This document shows, one piece after another, positions 1-10,087 of a DNA stretch of 48,924 bases. How positions within the stretch are numbered: position 1 is the stretch's first letter; each line of letters begins with the position of its first letter. Made by a program: the position numbers and the translations under genes. The notes under the pieces are model-generated. The model had not been told where the DNA came from. It worked only from the letters and a program-made list of their open reading frames with translations, and did no database searches. The DNA comes from Flavobacteriaceae bacterium. GTDB taxonomy: Bacteria; Bacteroidota; Bacteroidia; Flavobacteriales; Flavobacteriaceae. The DNA is taken from NCBI GenBank assembly GCA_024643385.1, contig JAHEMZ010000016.1:1-48924 (forward strand), read 5' to 3'.

Positions 1-1
1 C

Positions 2-292
2 TTTATCTATCCTTCTTTAGCTGAAGGTTTTGGAATACCTCCTCTCGAGGCGGCGATATGCGACCAACGCGTAATATGTTCTTCGGCTACTGCAATGAAG
101 GAGTTTTCCTTTTTTAAATACCACATTGATCCCAATCATCAAAAGGAACTGGAAGATGCAATTTCAGAATTGATTTCGACAGAGCACTACAATCATCAAA
201 GTGTTAAAGAGCATATTTTAAAAACGTATCGATGGGATAAGTCTGCACAAATTCTAGGAGATGTGATCCAGGCTAATAGTATGACAATATAG
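2..292 (+). CDS. Glycosyltransferase family 4, C-terminal fragment
   Basis: This is the 3' end of a group 1 (GT4, GT-B fold) glycosyltransferase whose start lies before the window. Read from base 2, the protein begins with SLAEGFGIPPLEA, which contains the E-x7-E motif that contacts the nucleotide-sugar donor in the C-terminal Rossmann lobe of this family. About 75 further residues follow, with the helical end expected of GT4 enzymes, then a stop. Only 96 residues are visible, so acceptor and sugar cannot be predicted. It lies just before a ligase/polymerase-like gene and sugar-nucleotide genes, so a role in building an O-antigen, capsule or exopolysaccharide repeat unit is likely. Confidence 0.85.
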   Translation, partial: FIYPSLAEGFGIPPLEAAICDQRVICSSATAMKEFSFFKYHIDPNHQKELEDAISELISTEHYNHQSVKEHILKTYRWDKSAQILGDVIQANSMTI

Positions 293-385
293 TTTGGAAA
301 CTTGTCGTTCTGTAAATCTCTGGAGGATCCAAAAGGTTTTACATATGGGTTAAATTTCATATCTTTCAAGTCTTATTTATAGCAC

Positions 386-1612
386 TTGCAGGTCATAATA
401 TCTTCCATATATCCGTATCTATTTTTTCTGCTGTTACTTACTATTCCCTTTGATGACTATTTCCGGGCCCTTCCAAATATTCTTTTGGCAATATTATTTG
501 CCTTGTTCCCCTTTGTGATCAAACGCAGTGATTTTAGCAAACTTATAAAACTACCGACCCTTATTTGGCTTGGTTTTTTTCTGCTTTTGACCCTTCAAAC
601 CTTGTTAATGGGAAGATGGGATGCGGATTGGGTAATTCTTCAAAAAGTATTATTATCGGGAGGATTGGTCTTATTATACCTTCCTGTTCAAGACACAAGA
701 AAACTCAATCAGGCAATTATCTTCTCTTCCCTGGCAGCTATTATTTATTCGTTTGTAAGGTTGGTTATTCTGCTGAATCAAGAGGTAACTTTTAGCTTTT
801 TGGAAACGGGAGGCATTATAGAAGCGTTGTTGGTAGACCGAATTTATTTAGGTCTATTGAGCGTATTGAGTATATTGGTTTCTTATCATTTTTTAAGAAA
901 GGAGTATCATCCGGAGAATAGATATTACTTGGCAAACATTATACTAAATGTAATATTCATTTTATTCATTGTATCGAGAATTGCCATTTTAGCTTTGGTG
1001 GTCATCTTTATTTTAAGCCTTTTTTACCGCAAAAAAAGCGGCCCTCAATTATTATTTTTTGTTGGATTTGTATTTCTAACAGTACTGCTTGTTTTTATTT
1101 TAAACAACGACTTAAGAAAGAAATTTTTCTACAACAACAATGATGATTTCAAAGAAGGACTAGTGGCTAACACCATGGCGCTTGAACCTCGCACGGTGAT
1201 TTGGGAATGTGCCTATCAATTAACCAAGAAAAAAGGAGTGATTGTAAAGGGCCTGGGATTTACAGCAACCAACAATTTTATGGTGGACTGCTATAAAACA
1301 TCCATAAAGAACAAGAAAAAACAAGAATGGTTCCTTGCCCAAAAATACAATATTCACAACCAGTTTTTAGATATGTACATTGGGGCTGGCTTGCTGGCAA
1401 CCCTATTTTTTATTGGTGGTTTGTTTGTTTTGTTCATGAAGAACAGAAAACAATTCTTCCCCACAGCAATTTTGTTAACAATGGTCTTGTTTATGGTAGT
1501 GGAAAATGTCTTTCACAGGCAGATAGGAGCCTATTATGTAGGATTCTTTTTATTGGTTTTATTAATCGCTCAGACAACTGCAAAAAACAACGAACAGATT
1601 GAGGAGCAATAA
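386..1612 (+). CDS. O-antigen ligase / Wzy-like polysaccharide polymerase membrane protein
   Basis: A 408-residue hydrophobic protein with roughly ten or more predicted membrane helices and a large soluble loop at about residues 250-325 (from the FFYNNNDDF segment to the HNQFLDMY motif). That pattern, including H-N-x-F-L near the end of the loop, fits the O-antigen ligase/Wzy family, which joins or polymerises undecaprenyl-linked glycans at the periplasmic face. The start is TTG: an in-frame stop lies at 380-382 and no ATG occurs before the first membrane helix. Family members are too divergent to tell ligase from polymerase. It stands between a GT4 gene and ugd, inside the polysaccharide cluster. 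Confidence 0.75.
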   Translation: MQVIISSIYPYLFFLLLLTIPFDDYFRALPNILLAILFALFPFVIKRSDFSKLIKLPTLIWLGFFLLLTLQTLLMGRWDADWVILQKVLLSGGLVLLYLPVQDTRKLNQAIIFSSLAAIIYSFVRLVILLNQEVTFSFLETGGIIEALLVDRIYLGLLSVLSILVSYHFLRKEYHPENRYYLANIILNVIFILFIVSRIAILALVVIFILSLFYRKKSGPQLLFFVGFVFLTVLLVFILNNDLRKKFFYNNNDDFKEGLVANTMALEPRTVIWECAYQLTKKKGVIVKGLGFTATNNFMVDCYKTSIKNKKKQEWFLAQKYNIHNQFLDMYIGAGLLATLFFIGGLFVLFMKNRKQFFPTAILLTMVLFMVVENVFHRQIGAYYVGFFLLVLLIAQTTAKNNEQIEEQ

Positions 1613-1614
1613 AG

Positions 1615-1635
1615 CGGCAAATTGTATTTTTGCCG
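1615..1635 (+). promoter_or_regulatory. ugd promoter -7 element within an inverted repeat
   Basis: TATTTTTG at 1625-1632 matches the Bacteroidota -7 consensus TAnnTTTG, and a TTG at 1599-1601 lies 23 bases upstream as a possible -33 element. The -7 element lies inside a 7-base inverted repeat, CGGCAAA (1615-1621) and TTTGCCG (1629-1635). No T-run follows, so it is not an obvious terminator. Confidence 0.55.
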
Positions 1636-1661
1636 AATAGTAGACGATTAGCGAAAAAATT

Positions 1662-2975
1662 ATGAAAATTTCAGTAATAGGAACAGGATATGTGGGATTA
1701 GTAACCGGTACGTGCTTGGCCGAAACGGGGAATGAAGTAATCTGCGTAGATATCGATGCACAAAAAGTGGAAAAGATGCGTCAAGGGATCGTTCCCATTT
1801 ATGAACCTCATCTAGATGTACTTTTTGAAAGGAATATCAAAGCAAACCGTTTGAAATTTAGCACTTCCTTAAAGGAAGGCTTGGATCACGGAGACATTAT
1901 TTTTTTGGCATTACCAACACCCGAGGATGAAGATGGTTCTGCAGACCTTTCCTATGTTTTGAATGTTTCGAAAGAGATTGGGAAATTGATCAGGCAATAT
2001 AAGGTTATTGTTGATAAGAGTACCGTGCCTGTTGGAACGGCGGATAAAGTGCGACAGATCATTGCTGAAAATGCGCAATGCGATTTTGATGTCGTCTCTA
2101 ACCCGGAGTTTTTAAGAGAAGGATTTGCCGTTGATGATTTTTTGAAACCGGAACGCATAGTTGTCGGTTCCAGCAGTGATAAGGCAACTTCATGGATGAA
2201 TAAATTATACGCTCCATTTGTTCGATCAGGTAATCCGGTAATCGTGATGGACGAAAAATCAGCAGAGTTAACGAAATATGCCGCCAATTCATTTCTAGCG
2301 GCGAAGATCACCTTTATGAACGAGATCGCTAATTATTGCGAAAAAGTAGGTGCCGATGTCGATAAGGTTCGCGTAGGCATGGGGACAGATTCCCGTATTG
2401 GAAAGCGGTTCTTATTTCCCGGAATAGGCTATGGAGGATCTTGCTTTCCTAAAGATGTAAAGGCTTTGAAAAAAGCCGGGAGAGATGTGGGTTATGATTT
2501 TCAGATATTGCATGCGGTTATAGAAGTCAATCAAAAACAAAAAACCATTCAGATTCCAAAAATAGAAGCCTACTTCAACCACGATTTAAAAGGGAAGAAG
2601 ATCGCTCTATGGGGATTGGCATTTAAGCCGGAAACAGATGATATTCGTGAGGCTCCGTCTATTGATGTCATTAATGTTTTGTTGAAAAAAGGAGCTAACT
2701 TATCGGTTTTTGACCCTGAAGCCATGCCGAATATTGAGAAGCAATTCGGCAATAAGTTACAGTACGGAACGAATATGTATGAACCCTTGGAAGGCGCTGA
2801 CGCACTAGTTATTTGCACCGAATGGAGTATTTTTCGATCCCCCAATTTTACAAAGGTCAAAACATTGCTTAAAAACCCGGTTATTTTTGATGGAAGAAAT
2901 CTATATCAAACTGAAGACATGCGGACGGAAGGTTTTACCTATGTTTCAATCGGAAGAAATCAGGTGGATATATGA
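1662..2975 (+). CDS. ugd: UDP-glucose 6-dehydrogenase
   Basis: Oxidises UDP-glucose twice with NAD+ to give UDP-glucuronate, a precursor for acidic and pentose-containing polysaccharides. The 437-residue length is normal. The N-terminal Rossmann motif [15 protein letters not shown] is at residues 7-21, the central domain has NPEFLREG (147-154), and the catalytic cysteine is C261 in [12 protein letters not shown]-terminal UDP-binding domain carries [16 protein letters not shown]. The start is the ATG at 1662, 30 bases after a -7 promoter element. The stop overlaps the next gene's start by four bases (ATGA), which implies translational coupling with the enzyme that uses its product. Confidence 0.97.
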   Translation: MKISVIGTGYVGLVTGTCLAETGNEVICVDIDAQKVEKMRQGIVPIYEPHLDVLFERNIKANRLKFSTSLKEGLDHGDIIFLALPTPEDEDGSADLSYVLNVSKEIGKLIRQYKVIVDKSTVPVGTADKVRQIIAENAQCDFDVVSNPEFLREGFAVDDFLKPERIVVGSSSDKATSWMNKLYAPFVRSGNPVIVMDEKSAELTKYAANSFLAAKITFMNEIANYCEKVGADVDKVRVGMGTDSRIGKRFLFPGIGYGGSCFPKDVKALKKAGRDVGYDFQILHAVIEVNQKQKTIQIPKIEAYFNHDLKGKKIALWGLAFKPETDDIREAPSIDVINVLLKKGANLSVFDPEAMPNIEKQFGNKLQYGTNMYEPLEGADALVICTEWSIFRSPNFTKVKTLLKNPVIFDGRNLYQTEDMRTEGFTYVSIGRNQVDI

Positions 2976-3973
2976 CAAAACAAATTAAAAATAGAGTTCT
3001 TATTACAGGAGCTGCAGGCTTTTTGGGCTCACATCTTTGCGACCGGTTTATTATGGAAGGTTTCGAAGTAATAGGCATGGATAATCTGATCACGGGAGAC
3101 CTTAAAAATATAGAACACTTATTTGGCAAAGAAACATTTCAGTTTTATCATCATGATATTACAAGGTTTGTTCATGTGCCCGGGAGAATAGATTATATTT
3201 TGCACTTTGCATCTCCTGCCAGTCCGATAGACTACCTTAAAATTCCGATTCAAACGCTAAAAGTTGGATCTTTAGGAACACATAACTTACTGGGATTAGC
3301 CAAGGAAAAGAATGCGCGTATTTTGATCGCATCTACATCGGAAGTATATGGAGACCCTTTAGTTCATCCTCAAACGGAAGAATATTACGGAAATGTGAAT
3401 ACCATTGGACCCAGAGGAGTTTATGACGAAGCAAAACGTTTTCAGGAATCCATCACCATGGCGTATCATCGTTTTCATGGATTGGAAACACGTATCGCGC
3501 GTATTTTTAACACGTATGGTCCTCGAATGAGACTGAATGACGGCCGGGTGATCCCTGCCTTTCTGGGACAGGCATTACGCGGAGAGGATATTACCGTATT
3601 TGGAGACGGCACGCAAACGCGATCCTTTTGTTATGTGGATGATCAGGTGGAAGGATTGTTCAGATTATTGATGAGTGATTATTCATATCCTGTAAACATT
3701 GGAAATCCGGATGAAATTTCAATTTTAGATTTTGCAGAGGAAATAGTAAAACTCACCGGCGCCGGCCAGAAAATTGTTTATCAACCCTTACCAAAGGATG
3801 ACCCGATGCAACGACAACCCGATATTTCATTGGCAAGAAAAATCTTGAATTGGGAGCCCAAAGTATCAAGGGAAATAGGAATGAAAAAAACTTACGATTA
3901 TTTTAAGGGACTTTCAAAGGAAGAATTATACAGAAGTGAACATAAAGATTTTACCGCCCATAACCGGCTATAA
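2972..3973 (+). CDS. UDP-glucuronate decarboxylase (UDP-xylose synthase)
   Basis: A 333-residue extended short-chain dehydrogenase/reductase. Motifs are [14 protein letters not shown] (NAD binding, residues 14-27), STSEVYGDP with the catalytic Ser/Thr region, and YDEAKR holding the YxxxK catalytic pair, followed by [11 protein letters not shown]. The combination SEVYGDP...[11 protein letters not shown] is typical of UDP-glucuronate decarboxylases, which oxidise, decarboxylate and re-reduce UDP-glucuronate to UDP-xylose. The four-base overlap with ugd supports this reading, because the dehydrogenase supplies its substrate. Another NDP-sugar epimerase/dehydratase function is less likely. Confidence 0.92.
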   Translation: MTKQIKNRVLITGAAGFLGSHLCDRFIMEGFEVIGMDNLITGDLKNIEHLFGKETFQFYHHDITRFVHVPGRIDYILHFASPASPIDYLKIPIQTLKVGSLGTHNLLGLAKEKNARILIASTSEVYGDPLVHPQTEEYYGNVNTIGPRGVYDEAKRFQESITMAYHRFHGLETRIARIFNTYGPRMRLNDGRVIPAFLGQALRGEDITVFGDGTQTRSFCYVDDQVEGLFRLLMSDYSYPVNIGNPDEISILDFAEEIVKLTGAGQKIVYQPLPKDDPMQRQPDISLARKILNWEPKVSREIGMKKTYDYFKGLSKEELYRSEHKDFTAHNRL

Positions 3974-3975
3974 GT

Positions 3976-5331
3976 ATGATATTTAAAAGGGGTAGATATT
4001 CAGGGTTTTTAAGACCTATTTCTTACGTCATCGATCTTTTGATCATCAACTTGTTGGCGTATCGGTTCTTTGAAGGCGATTTTATCTATTTGAATTACAT
4101 ACTCTTTATTTCCTTCTCATGGATCATCATCGTGTTGAGGTCTCATTTTTATGAGATTTACAGATTTACAAGGGTTACTAATATCCTTTCCCTTATTTTT
4201 AAACAAGGCATTCTGTTTCTTTTATTGGTATTTGCTTTTTTTGGATTCTACCGGGAACTCGACACACATCCTTTGCAAATTGTAAGGTATATTTTTGAGG
4301 TATTATGCTATATCACTCTGGCTAAGATCGGAGTCTATTACTTACTTAAAAAATACCGTCTTTTGTTGAAAGGAAACCTGCGACGGGTAGTGATTGTTGG
4401 GCTGAACCAAAAAACCGATCAACTCCGTAAATTCTTTCTAGAGAACCCCGAATACGGGTATGTTTTACTGAAAACCTTTGACCTTGATACACAATCGGGC
4501 GAAACCTTACAGGATTGTATCGATTACATTGATAAAAATCGAATAGACGAAATATATTCTTCCGTGTCGAAACTATCCAATAAGGACTTGAATCAGCTAA
4601 TTGATTACAGCGACAATAACCTCAAGATCTTAAAATTTTTACCCGACAATAAGGATATCTACAGTAAACGACTGGATTTCACCTACTACGGTTATTTGCC
4701 CATACTTTCATTGCGAAAAATACCTATTGACGAACCTTTTAATAAGTTTGTTAAAAGAAGTTTTGACGTATTTCTCTCCCTATTTGTGATTGTTGCGATT
4801 TTGTCTTGGCTGACTCCGATATTAGGATTGATCATCAAACTTGAATCAAGGGGCCCGGTGTTTTTTAAACAGAAAAGAAACGGGTTGGATTATCAGGAAT
4901 TTTATTGCTATAAGTTTCGATCCATGCGACCCAATCCGGATGCCCATTTATATCAAATTTCGAAGAACGACCCTCGGGTTACAAGAATTGGAAAAATTAT
5001 TAGAAAGACAAGTATTGACGAGTTGCCTCAGTTTATCAATGTATTAAAAGGGGATATGTCGGTGGTAGGACCCAGGCCGCATATGGTGAGTCATACACAT
5101 ATGTATGCCGAAAAGATCGATAAATTCATGGTGCGTCACTTTATTAAGCCCGGAATTACCGGATTAGCCCAGGTAAGTGGATATCGTGGAGAGGTAGAGG
5201 ATGACAATCACATTATCAATCGGGTGAAATACGACATCTTCTATTTGGAGAACTGGTCGTTGTTAATGGATATAAAAATTGTTTTTCAGACGGTGTACAA
5301 CGCCCTTAATGGGGAAGAAAAGGCTTATTGA
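3976..5331 (+). CDS. Polyprenyl-phosphate sugar-1-phosphate transferase (initiating enzyme)
   Basis: A 451-residue membrane protein of the WcaJ/WbaP-like class, which transfers a sugar-1-phosphate from a UDP-sugar to undecaprenyl phosphate and so starts a polysaccharide repeat. The N-terminal ~120 residues contain four hydrophobic helices, residues ~130-245 form a nucleotide-binding-like soluble domain, and a re-entrant helix leads into the catalytic domain from about residue 257 (KRSFDVFLSL). Catalytic-domain motifs are ESRGPVFFKQKRNG, YKFRSM, DELPQFINVLKGDMS and VGPRPH. It begins two bases after the decarboxylase stop, so the two are probably cotranscribed. Confidence 0.93.
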   Translation: MIFKRGRYSGFLRPISYVIDLLIINLLAYRFFEGDFIYLNYILFISFSWIIIVLRSHFYEIYRFTRVTNILSLIFKQGILFLLLVFAFFGFYRELDTHPLQIVRYIFEVLCYITLAKIGVYYLLKKYRLLLKGNLRRVVIVGLNQKTDQLRKFFLENPEYGYVLLKTFDLDTQSGETLQDCIDYIDKNRIDEIYSSVSKLSNKDLNQLIDYSDNNLKILKFLPDNKDIYSKRLDFTYYGYLPILSLRKIPIDEPFNKFVKRSFDVFLSLFVIVAILSWLTPILGLIIKLESRGPVFFKQKRNGLDYQEFYCYKFRSMRPNPDAHLYQISKNDPRVTRIGKIIRKTSIDELPQFINVLKGDMSVVGPRPHMVSHTHMYAEKIDKFMVRHFIKPGITGLAQVSGYRGEVEDDNHIINRVKYDIFYLENWSLLMDIKIVFQTVYNALNGEEKAY

Positions 5332-5332
5332 G

Positions 5333-6109
5333 ATGGACACTCCACTGGTAAGTATCATTACACCTTGTTACAATTCAGAAAAATATATTCAAGAAACCAT
5401 TCATTCCGTTCAGCAACAAACCTTTACGAACTGGGAACAGATCGTTGTGGATGACGGCTCTGCCGATAGCTCCGTAAAACTTATAAAAGCATTGCAAGCT
5501 CTGGACCCCCGAATTCGTTTAATTTCGTTGAAAGAAAACCACGGAGCCGCGTATTGTAGAAATTTAGCAACCCAACACGCGCAAGGGCGTTATATAGCTT
5601 TTTTGGACAGTGATGATTTATGGCATCACGAAAAATTGACAAAACAATTGGGATTTATGCAGGAAAGAAGCTGTTATGTTTCCTACACTAATTATTTACA
5701 TATAAATGAGGAGGGGAATTCATTAAAAAAGAGAATTCTTGCTCGTCCCAAATTGACCTATAAAAAGCAGTTATACAACAACTACATAGGAAACCTCACT
5801 GGGATTTATGATAAAGAAAAACTAGGACTGGTTTTTTCTCCTGATATTAAAAAACGTCAAGACTGGGCAGTTTGGCTGGAAGCTATAAAACGAAGTCAGA
5901 AACCAGCTATCGGTTTACAACAAGACCTTGCATATTACAGAATTCGTAAAAATTCCATTAGCAGTGATAAGCTAGCATTGGTAAAATATAATTTTCGATT
6001 TTATCACAACCATTTACAGTTTTCTTACATAAAGTCAATGAAATGCTTGCTACTTTTTTTTTGGGAATATTTTTTAGTTCGTACGAAATATATTCAACAA
6101 TTAAAGTAA
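5333..6109 (+). CDS. Family 2 glycosyltransferase
   Basis: A 258-residue inverting GT-A enzyme. The opening PLVSIITPCYNSEKYI and VVDDGSADSS are the GT2 nucleotide-binding motifs, and FLDSDD (about residue 93) is the DxD metal site that holds the sugar diphosphate. The start is the ATG at 5333, one base after the preceding stop. A longer reading from 5279 would run into the previous gene and add residues unlike the family. The 3' end overlaps the convergent CapK-like gene by nine bases. A nine-T run near the end (6054-6062) encodes the Phe-rich region before the stop. Sugar specificity cannot be told. Confidence 0.9.
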   Translation: MDTPLVSIITPCYNSEKYIQETIHSVQQQTFTNWEQIVVDDGSADSSVKLIKALQALDPRIRLISLKENHGAAYCRNLATQHAQGRYIAFLDSDDLWHHEKLTKQLGFMQERSCYVSYTNYLHINEEGNSLKKRILARPKLTYKKQLYNNYIGNLTGIYDKEKLGLVFSPDIKKRQDWAVWLEAIKRSQKPAIGLQQDLAYYRIRKNSISSDKLALVKYNFRFYHNHLQFSYIKSMKCLLLFFWEYFLVRTKYIQQLK

Positions 6110-7408
6110 GGAGACAAATTGTTTTAATTTTCCTCTACTGCTCCGATCTAAAACAGCATGTCTTTCAAATAGTATATGAAGGTTATTCTGAAGATAGAGA
6201 TCGAGGGCTTTTTGAATCGCTGTCATTTGATTTTGATTCAAGATCTTTTCAGAAACATATTTGATCTTAAATGTATCCAAAGCGTGCTGCTCAACAATAA
6301 ATTCTAAAACATTCCCATCATCTTCAATTACGCTTTTTGTGATATAATAAAAAGTTAATCCCGGGACGGTTTTTCCGCCGGGGAGATAGGCAATATCGTT
6401 TGTCCTGCCAACCAATTCTTTTAGAACAGGGTATTTCGATGTACTAGTGGTTGTCAACGAACCTGTATCCCCAATGTCATATCGAATCATTGGGTGTGCT
6501 TTATTATAGAGAGATGTAATAACAATTCTTCCAAGGCTCCCTTTTGGGACATCATTGTTGTTCTCATCTAAAATTTCAACAAGTATAGTTTCACTGTTAA
6601 CTGCAAAGTTTTTGTTTGGATCGGTAAACGCAATAAGATCTAATTCACTGGCGCCATATTCATTCAGAACCGGAACTCCAAAAACGGTTTCCATTAATTT
6701 TTTATCACGGTCGTAGAGCATTTCACTGGTTACCACACAGTACTTTAATGTTGGGCAAATGCAAGCGAGTTTGATCTTTTTTTTCTGAAGATATTTGGCA
6801 AAAAGCACGATTGAACTTGTATATCCATTAATGTAATCAAACTTCTTCTTCCTAAAATCCATTAAAAAAGATTCGAGCTTTTTGTCGGATAAGTCAAAAA
6901 TAGGAAAACGGTACCGAGAACTTAAACAATCCTTCAACCGCTCTTTTAAATATCCAAAGGTATCTAATGGAATTCCGTAAAAACGAGCCTGCAATGATGT
7001 ATGGAAGTTTAGGCCATACCAACCAAATCGATCTATAATTTCGGCCCAAGTAAGGGCATGACAAAATCTATCTTTTGCGAAGATAAAGGGATGACCACTC
7101 GAACCGGAGGTCTTATTGATATATACGTTTTTATCCGAATAAGAGTGCGATAGTCTCTCTTTCAGTGGCCGTTGTAAATCCGATTTTTGCATGACAGGCA
7201 CATCATTCCATTGAATCACAGGGTTTGAACCAATGAATTCTTGATAAAAGGGATTGTTTGCCAAATGGTACTTTACAATGTCCATTCTTTTTGTATGGAC
7301 ATATTCTTCATAATCAGCGTCAGAAATGGATTGGATCTCCTTTAAACGCGCTTTTGCTTCCCCAATAGGGAAACGCTTCCATTTTAAAGAAAATTCAAAT
7401 AAATTCAT
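6101..7408 (-). CDS. CapK/PaaK-like adenylate-forming enzyme
   Basis: A 435-residue member of the phenylacetate-CoA ligase / coenzyme F390 synthetase-like family, which includes CapK proteins of capsule clusters. The phosphate-binding loop TSGSSGHPF is at residues 100-108 (the A3 motif of AMP-forming enzymes). Further on are EYGASELD, which holds the adenylate region, and RYDIGDTG with the aspartate that usually contacts the ribose. Catalysis is inferred to be ATP-dependent activation of a carboxylate. In capsule clusters such enzymes may add an acyl or amino-acid substituent, but the substrate is unknown. It runs opposite to the cluster, sharing nine bases with the GT2 gene. Confidence 0.8.
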   Translation of the reverse strand: MNLFEFSLKWKRFPIGEAKARLKEIQSISDADYEEYVHTKRMDIVKYHLANNPFYQEFIGSNPVIQWNDVPVMQKSDLQRPLKERLSHSYSDKNVYINKTSGSSGHPFIFAKDRFCHALTWAEIIDRFGWYGLNFHTSLQARFYGIPLDTFGYLKERLKDCLSSRYRFPIFDLSDKKLESFLMDFRKKKFDYINGYTSSIVLFAKYLQKKKIKLACICPTLKYCVVTSEMLYDRDKKLMETVFGVPVLNEYGASELDLIAFTDPNKNFAVNSETILVEILDENNNDVPKGSLGRIVITSLYNKAHPMIRYDIGDTGSLTTTSTSKYPVLKELVGRTNDIAYLPGGKTVPGLTFYYITKSVIEDDGNVLEFIVEQHALDTFKIKYVSEKILNQNQMTAIQKALDLYLQNNLHILFERHAVLDRSSRGKLKQFVSLL

Positions 7409-7442
7409 CTCTCTTTTATTAGGGCTTCAATTTACAAACAAT

Positions 7443-7450
7443 TATTTTTG
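7443..7450 (+). promoter_or_regulatory. -7 promoter element for purD
   Basis: TATTTTTG matches TAnnTTTG. The expected transcription start is near 7455-7457. This rules out the TTG at 7448 as the purD start and supports the ATG at 7475. No clear -33 TTG is seen. Confidence 0.5.
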
Positions 7451-7474
7451 AAGCTGAAACAAAAACACCACTGT

Positions 7475-8746
7475 ATGAATATTCTTGTATTAGGTTCAGG
7501 GGGCCGAGAACACACCTTTGCTTATAAATTAGCTCAAAGTGATCGATGTGCGCAACTTTTTGTGGCGCCCGGAAATGCAGGGACTTCCGCAGTGGCAACC
7601 AATCTAGATATTAGTGTAAACGATTTTCCCGCTATTAAAAAGGCTGTTATGGAACACAAGATCAGCATGGTGGTGGTTGGCCCGGAAGATCCTCTGGTAA
7701 ACGGGATCTATGATTTCTTCAAAGAAGACGTATCGCTGAAAGAGGTATTGATCGTAGGCCCTTCTCAAAGAGGAGCACTGTTGGAAGGGAGTAAAGAACG
7801 GGCTAAAGAATTTATGTATCAACACAAAATTCCAACAGCTGCCTACCAAAGTTTTACCCCTGAAACTTTAGACGCCGGAAAAAAGTTTTTGGAAACTTTA
7901 CAGCCTCCTTATGTATTAAAAGCCGACGGACTTGCCGCAGGGAAGGGTGTGCTGATTCTAAAAGATTTGAAGGATGCAAAAAACGAACTTGAAAACATGC
8001 TCGCTCACGCAAAATTCGGAGCTGCCAGTAATAAAGTTGTGATCGAAGAATTCTTGGACGGAATCGAATTGAGCGTATTTGTGCTAACCGATGGGAAAAA
8101 TTATAAATTATTACCTACGGCTAAAGATTATAAACGAATAGGTGAAGGAGATGCCGGTCTTAATACGGGAGGAATGGGCGCTGTTTCACCAGCCCCCTTT
8201 GCCGACGAAACATTCATGCGAAAGATTGAAGAACGCATTGTAAAACCCACTGTAAACGGTCTCAAAGAAGAGGGGATTGACTACAAAGGGTTTGTGTTTA
8301 TCGGACTTATCAAAGTAAAGGATGAGCCCTACGTCATAGAGTATAATGTTCGTATGGGAGACCCTGAAACCGAAGTGGTATTGCCAAGAATTAAATCCGA
8401 TCTGGTGACCTTATTCGAAGCAACAGCCACCCAACAATTGGATAATGTTTCTTTGGCGTTGGATCCGCGATCGGCGGCGACAGTAATGTTGGTTTCAGGA
8501 GGCTATCCTGAAGCCTATGAAAAAGGGAAGGAAATTTTCGGACTCAATGAAGTCGGTGGATCTTTAGTTTTTCATGCGGGAACCATACTAAAGAATGATA
8601 AGGTAGTTACCAATGGAGGTCGAGTTATTGCAGTTACCTCGATGGACGATGACTTCCGAAGAGCCATAAAAAAATCCTACCAAGAAATAGCAAAACTATC
8701 GTTTGATAAGATGTATTACAGAACCGATATCGGTTTTGACCTCTAG
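7475..8746 (+). CDS. purD: Phosphoribosylamine--glycine ligase
   Basis: Catalyses the second step of de novo purine synthesis: 5-phosphoribosylamine, glycine and ATP give glycinamide ribonucleotide. From the ATG at 7475 the protein has 423 residues, the usual length, and opens with [21 protein letters not shown]-grasp motifs follow: [32 protein letters not shown] and [17 protein letters not shown], the last with the metal-binding Glu/Asn. A longer reading from TTG 7448 would start inside the promoter. The stop overlaps the convergent DUF6341 gene by four bases. Confidence 0.97.
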   Translation: MNILVLGSGGREHTFAYKLAQSDRCAQLFVAPGNAGTSAVATNLDISVNDFPAIKKAVMEHKISMVVVGPEDPLVNGIYDFFKEDVSLKEVLIVGPSQRGALLEGSKERAKEFMYQHKIPTAAYQSFTPETLDAGKKFLETLQPPYVLKADGLAAGKGVLILKDLKDAKNELENMLAHAKFGAASNKVVIEEFLDGIELSVFVLTDGKNYKLLPTAKDYKRIGEGDAGLNTGGMGAVSPAPFADETFMRKIEERIVKPTVNGLKEEGIDYKGFVFIGLIKVKDEPYVIEYNVRMGDPETEVVLPRIKSDLVTLFEATATQQLDNVSLALDPRSAATVMLVSGGYPEAYEKGKEIFGLNEVGGSLVFHAGTILKNDKVVTNGGRVIAVTSMDDDFRRAIKKSYQEIAKLSFDKMYYRTDIGFDL

Positions 8747-8985
8747 TTATCCCCTAAAAAGGAATGCGAAGTCTGACTGCGATCTTCTTCCCCGGTGGTA
8801 TTAAACACAGATAATTGTTTCATCCAATAAAAGAAGGCCACTAACCCAATGAACAGAAACGTCCAACTCATGAAATTGGCACCCCACCACGTAGTTGATT
8901 CAAATGAACGAACCGCATCTAATGGGTTGAACAATACAGTTTCCGCGGCAGATTGTATCCCTTCAAAAAATCCTTTCCAAGACAT
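8743..8985 (-). CDS. Small membrane protein, DUF6341 family
   Basis: An 80-residue protein beginning [19 protein letters not shown], with one hydrophobic segment at about residues 37-58 ([22 protein letters not shown]) and a short polar tail. I recognise it as the flavobacterial DUF6341 family, which has no known function and is usually found next to DUF6427 and purD, as here. The start is ATG 8985 rather than an earlier in-frame codon at 9006, because a -7 element lies at 9004-9011. Its promoter faces away from the divergent DUF6427 gene. Confidence 0.75.
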   Translation of the reverse strand: MSWKGFFEGIQSAAETVLFNPLDAVRSFESTTWWGANFMSWTFLFIGLVAFFYWMKQLSVFNTTGEEDRSQTSHSFLGDN

Positions 8986-9003
8986 AGTAGTATATTTATA
9001 GCA

Positions 9004-9011
9004 CAAAAATA
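9004..9011 (-). promoter_or_regulatory. -7 promoter element for the DUF6341 gene
   Basis: On the minus strand this reads TATTTTTG, matching TAnnTTTG. Transcription would begin near 8998-9000, leaving a leader of about 13-15 bases before ATG 8985. Confidence 0.5.
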
Positions 9012-9021
9012 GAAATTAAGC

Positions 9022-9942
9022 ATGATGCTTACAAGCTTTTTCGGTAAATCTAGTCCTATCAATTTTTTATTGTTGGGGATTTTTATTTTTTTAGCCACCC
9101 TGTTACAACAAATTTATCAAACTAATTTCCAATATAATTTGAAGGAAAGCACACTGCTTTTGGTAGGGATCTTATTGTTGGTATTTTCTATGTTGTTGTT
9201 GGATTTTATCATCAGAAAGAATAAACTCACCCAATCACATACCTTTGGCATATTTATTTTCAGTTGTGTAGTACTGACTTTTTCTTTTCATTTAAAATGG
9301 GAAACACTTTTAGCTCAAATTTTTATCCTGTTTGGACTGCGCCGAATTTTTAGTTTAACCTCCGGCAAGAACACCGAAAAGAAAATTTTTGATGCTAGTC
9401 TTTGGATTTTACTAGCTTCCTATTTTTACTTTTGGAGTATTCTGATGATCATCTTCTTGTACGTTGCAATTATGCATCAGAGCCACAAAGAGCTGCGCTA
9501 TTATTTTATTCCTATGGTTGCCTATCTAGGCATGTTTTTAATAACTACGGCCTTTTTTTACCTAAAAGAAGATTCTTTTCAATGGTTCAAAGAATGGCCG
9601 GAATCAATTTCGTTTAATTATACTACATATGCCCCCCCTCCTATAATGATTGGAATAACTCTACTGTTAACAGTATTTGTTTGGAGTTTTTCCCATCGCC
9701 TGAGCTTCCTTTCTGAAGTACCTAAAAAGTTTAAAACCAACTATATATTGGTCATGCATGCCGCTGTTATTTCTCTTTTTATGGCGGCCTTCGCCGAAGA
9801 AAAAACCGGAGAAGAATTGTTGTTCATGGCTGCGCCAATGGCTATTGTGGTCGCGGGTTATTTAGAGCGAAAAGGAGAAGATTATCTAAAAGAAGCGTTG
9901 TGTTGGGCGTTTTTATTGCTCCCGTTCTTGGCCATGTATTGA
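9022..9942 (+). CDS. Integral membrane protein, DUF6427 family
   Basis: A 306-residue, very hydrophobic protein with about nine or ten predicted membrane helices. It opens MMLTSFFGKSSPINFLLLGI, a beginning I associate with the flavobacterial family DUF6427. No enzymatic motif is visible and the function is unknown. Either of two adjacent ATG codons (9022 or 9025) could be the start. It is divergent from the DUF6341 gene, and the two families often occur together, so a shared membrane role is possible but unproven. Confidence 0.75.
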   Translation: MMLTSFFGKSSPINFLLLGIFIFLATLLQQIYQTNFQYNLKESTLLLVGILLLVFSMLLLDFIIRKNKLTQSHTFGIFIFSCVVLTFSFHLKWETLLAQIFILFGLRRIFSLTSGKNTEKKIFDASLWILLASYFYFWSILMIIFLYVAIMHQSHKELRYYFIPMVAYLGMFLITTAFFYLKEDSFQWFKEWPESISFNYTTYAPPPIMIGITLLLTVFVWSFSHRLSFLSEVPKKFKTNYILVMHAAVISLFMAAFAEEKTGEELLFMAAPMAIVVAGYLERKGEDYLKEALCWAFLLLPFLAMY

Positions 9943-10015
9943 TGAAATTAACGCATTGTTTAGCCATAACTAGTTCGGCTAATTGAATCCTACCTTCTGG
10001 TATTTGAAAATAAGT

Positions 10016-10023
10016 TACCTTTG
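10016..10023 (+). promoter_or_regulatory. -7 promoter element for the DUF4254-GT9 pair
   Basis: TACCTTTG matches TAnnTTTG. The next in-frame ATG for the DUF4254 protein is at 10088, so the leader would be about 60 bases. No -33 TTG sits at a normal distance. The rest of the gap 9943-10087 shows nothing else. Confidence 0.45.
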
Positions 10024-10087
10024 TCCCAAGTAAAAAAGGATGTGATCTACCACTTTGATTCATCCGAAAACTAAGAAAAAATATTCC

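Noticed and set aside
7448..7474. A longer start for PurD at TTG 7448
   Set aside because: It lies within the -7 promoter element, and family members begin at the ATG at 7475.
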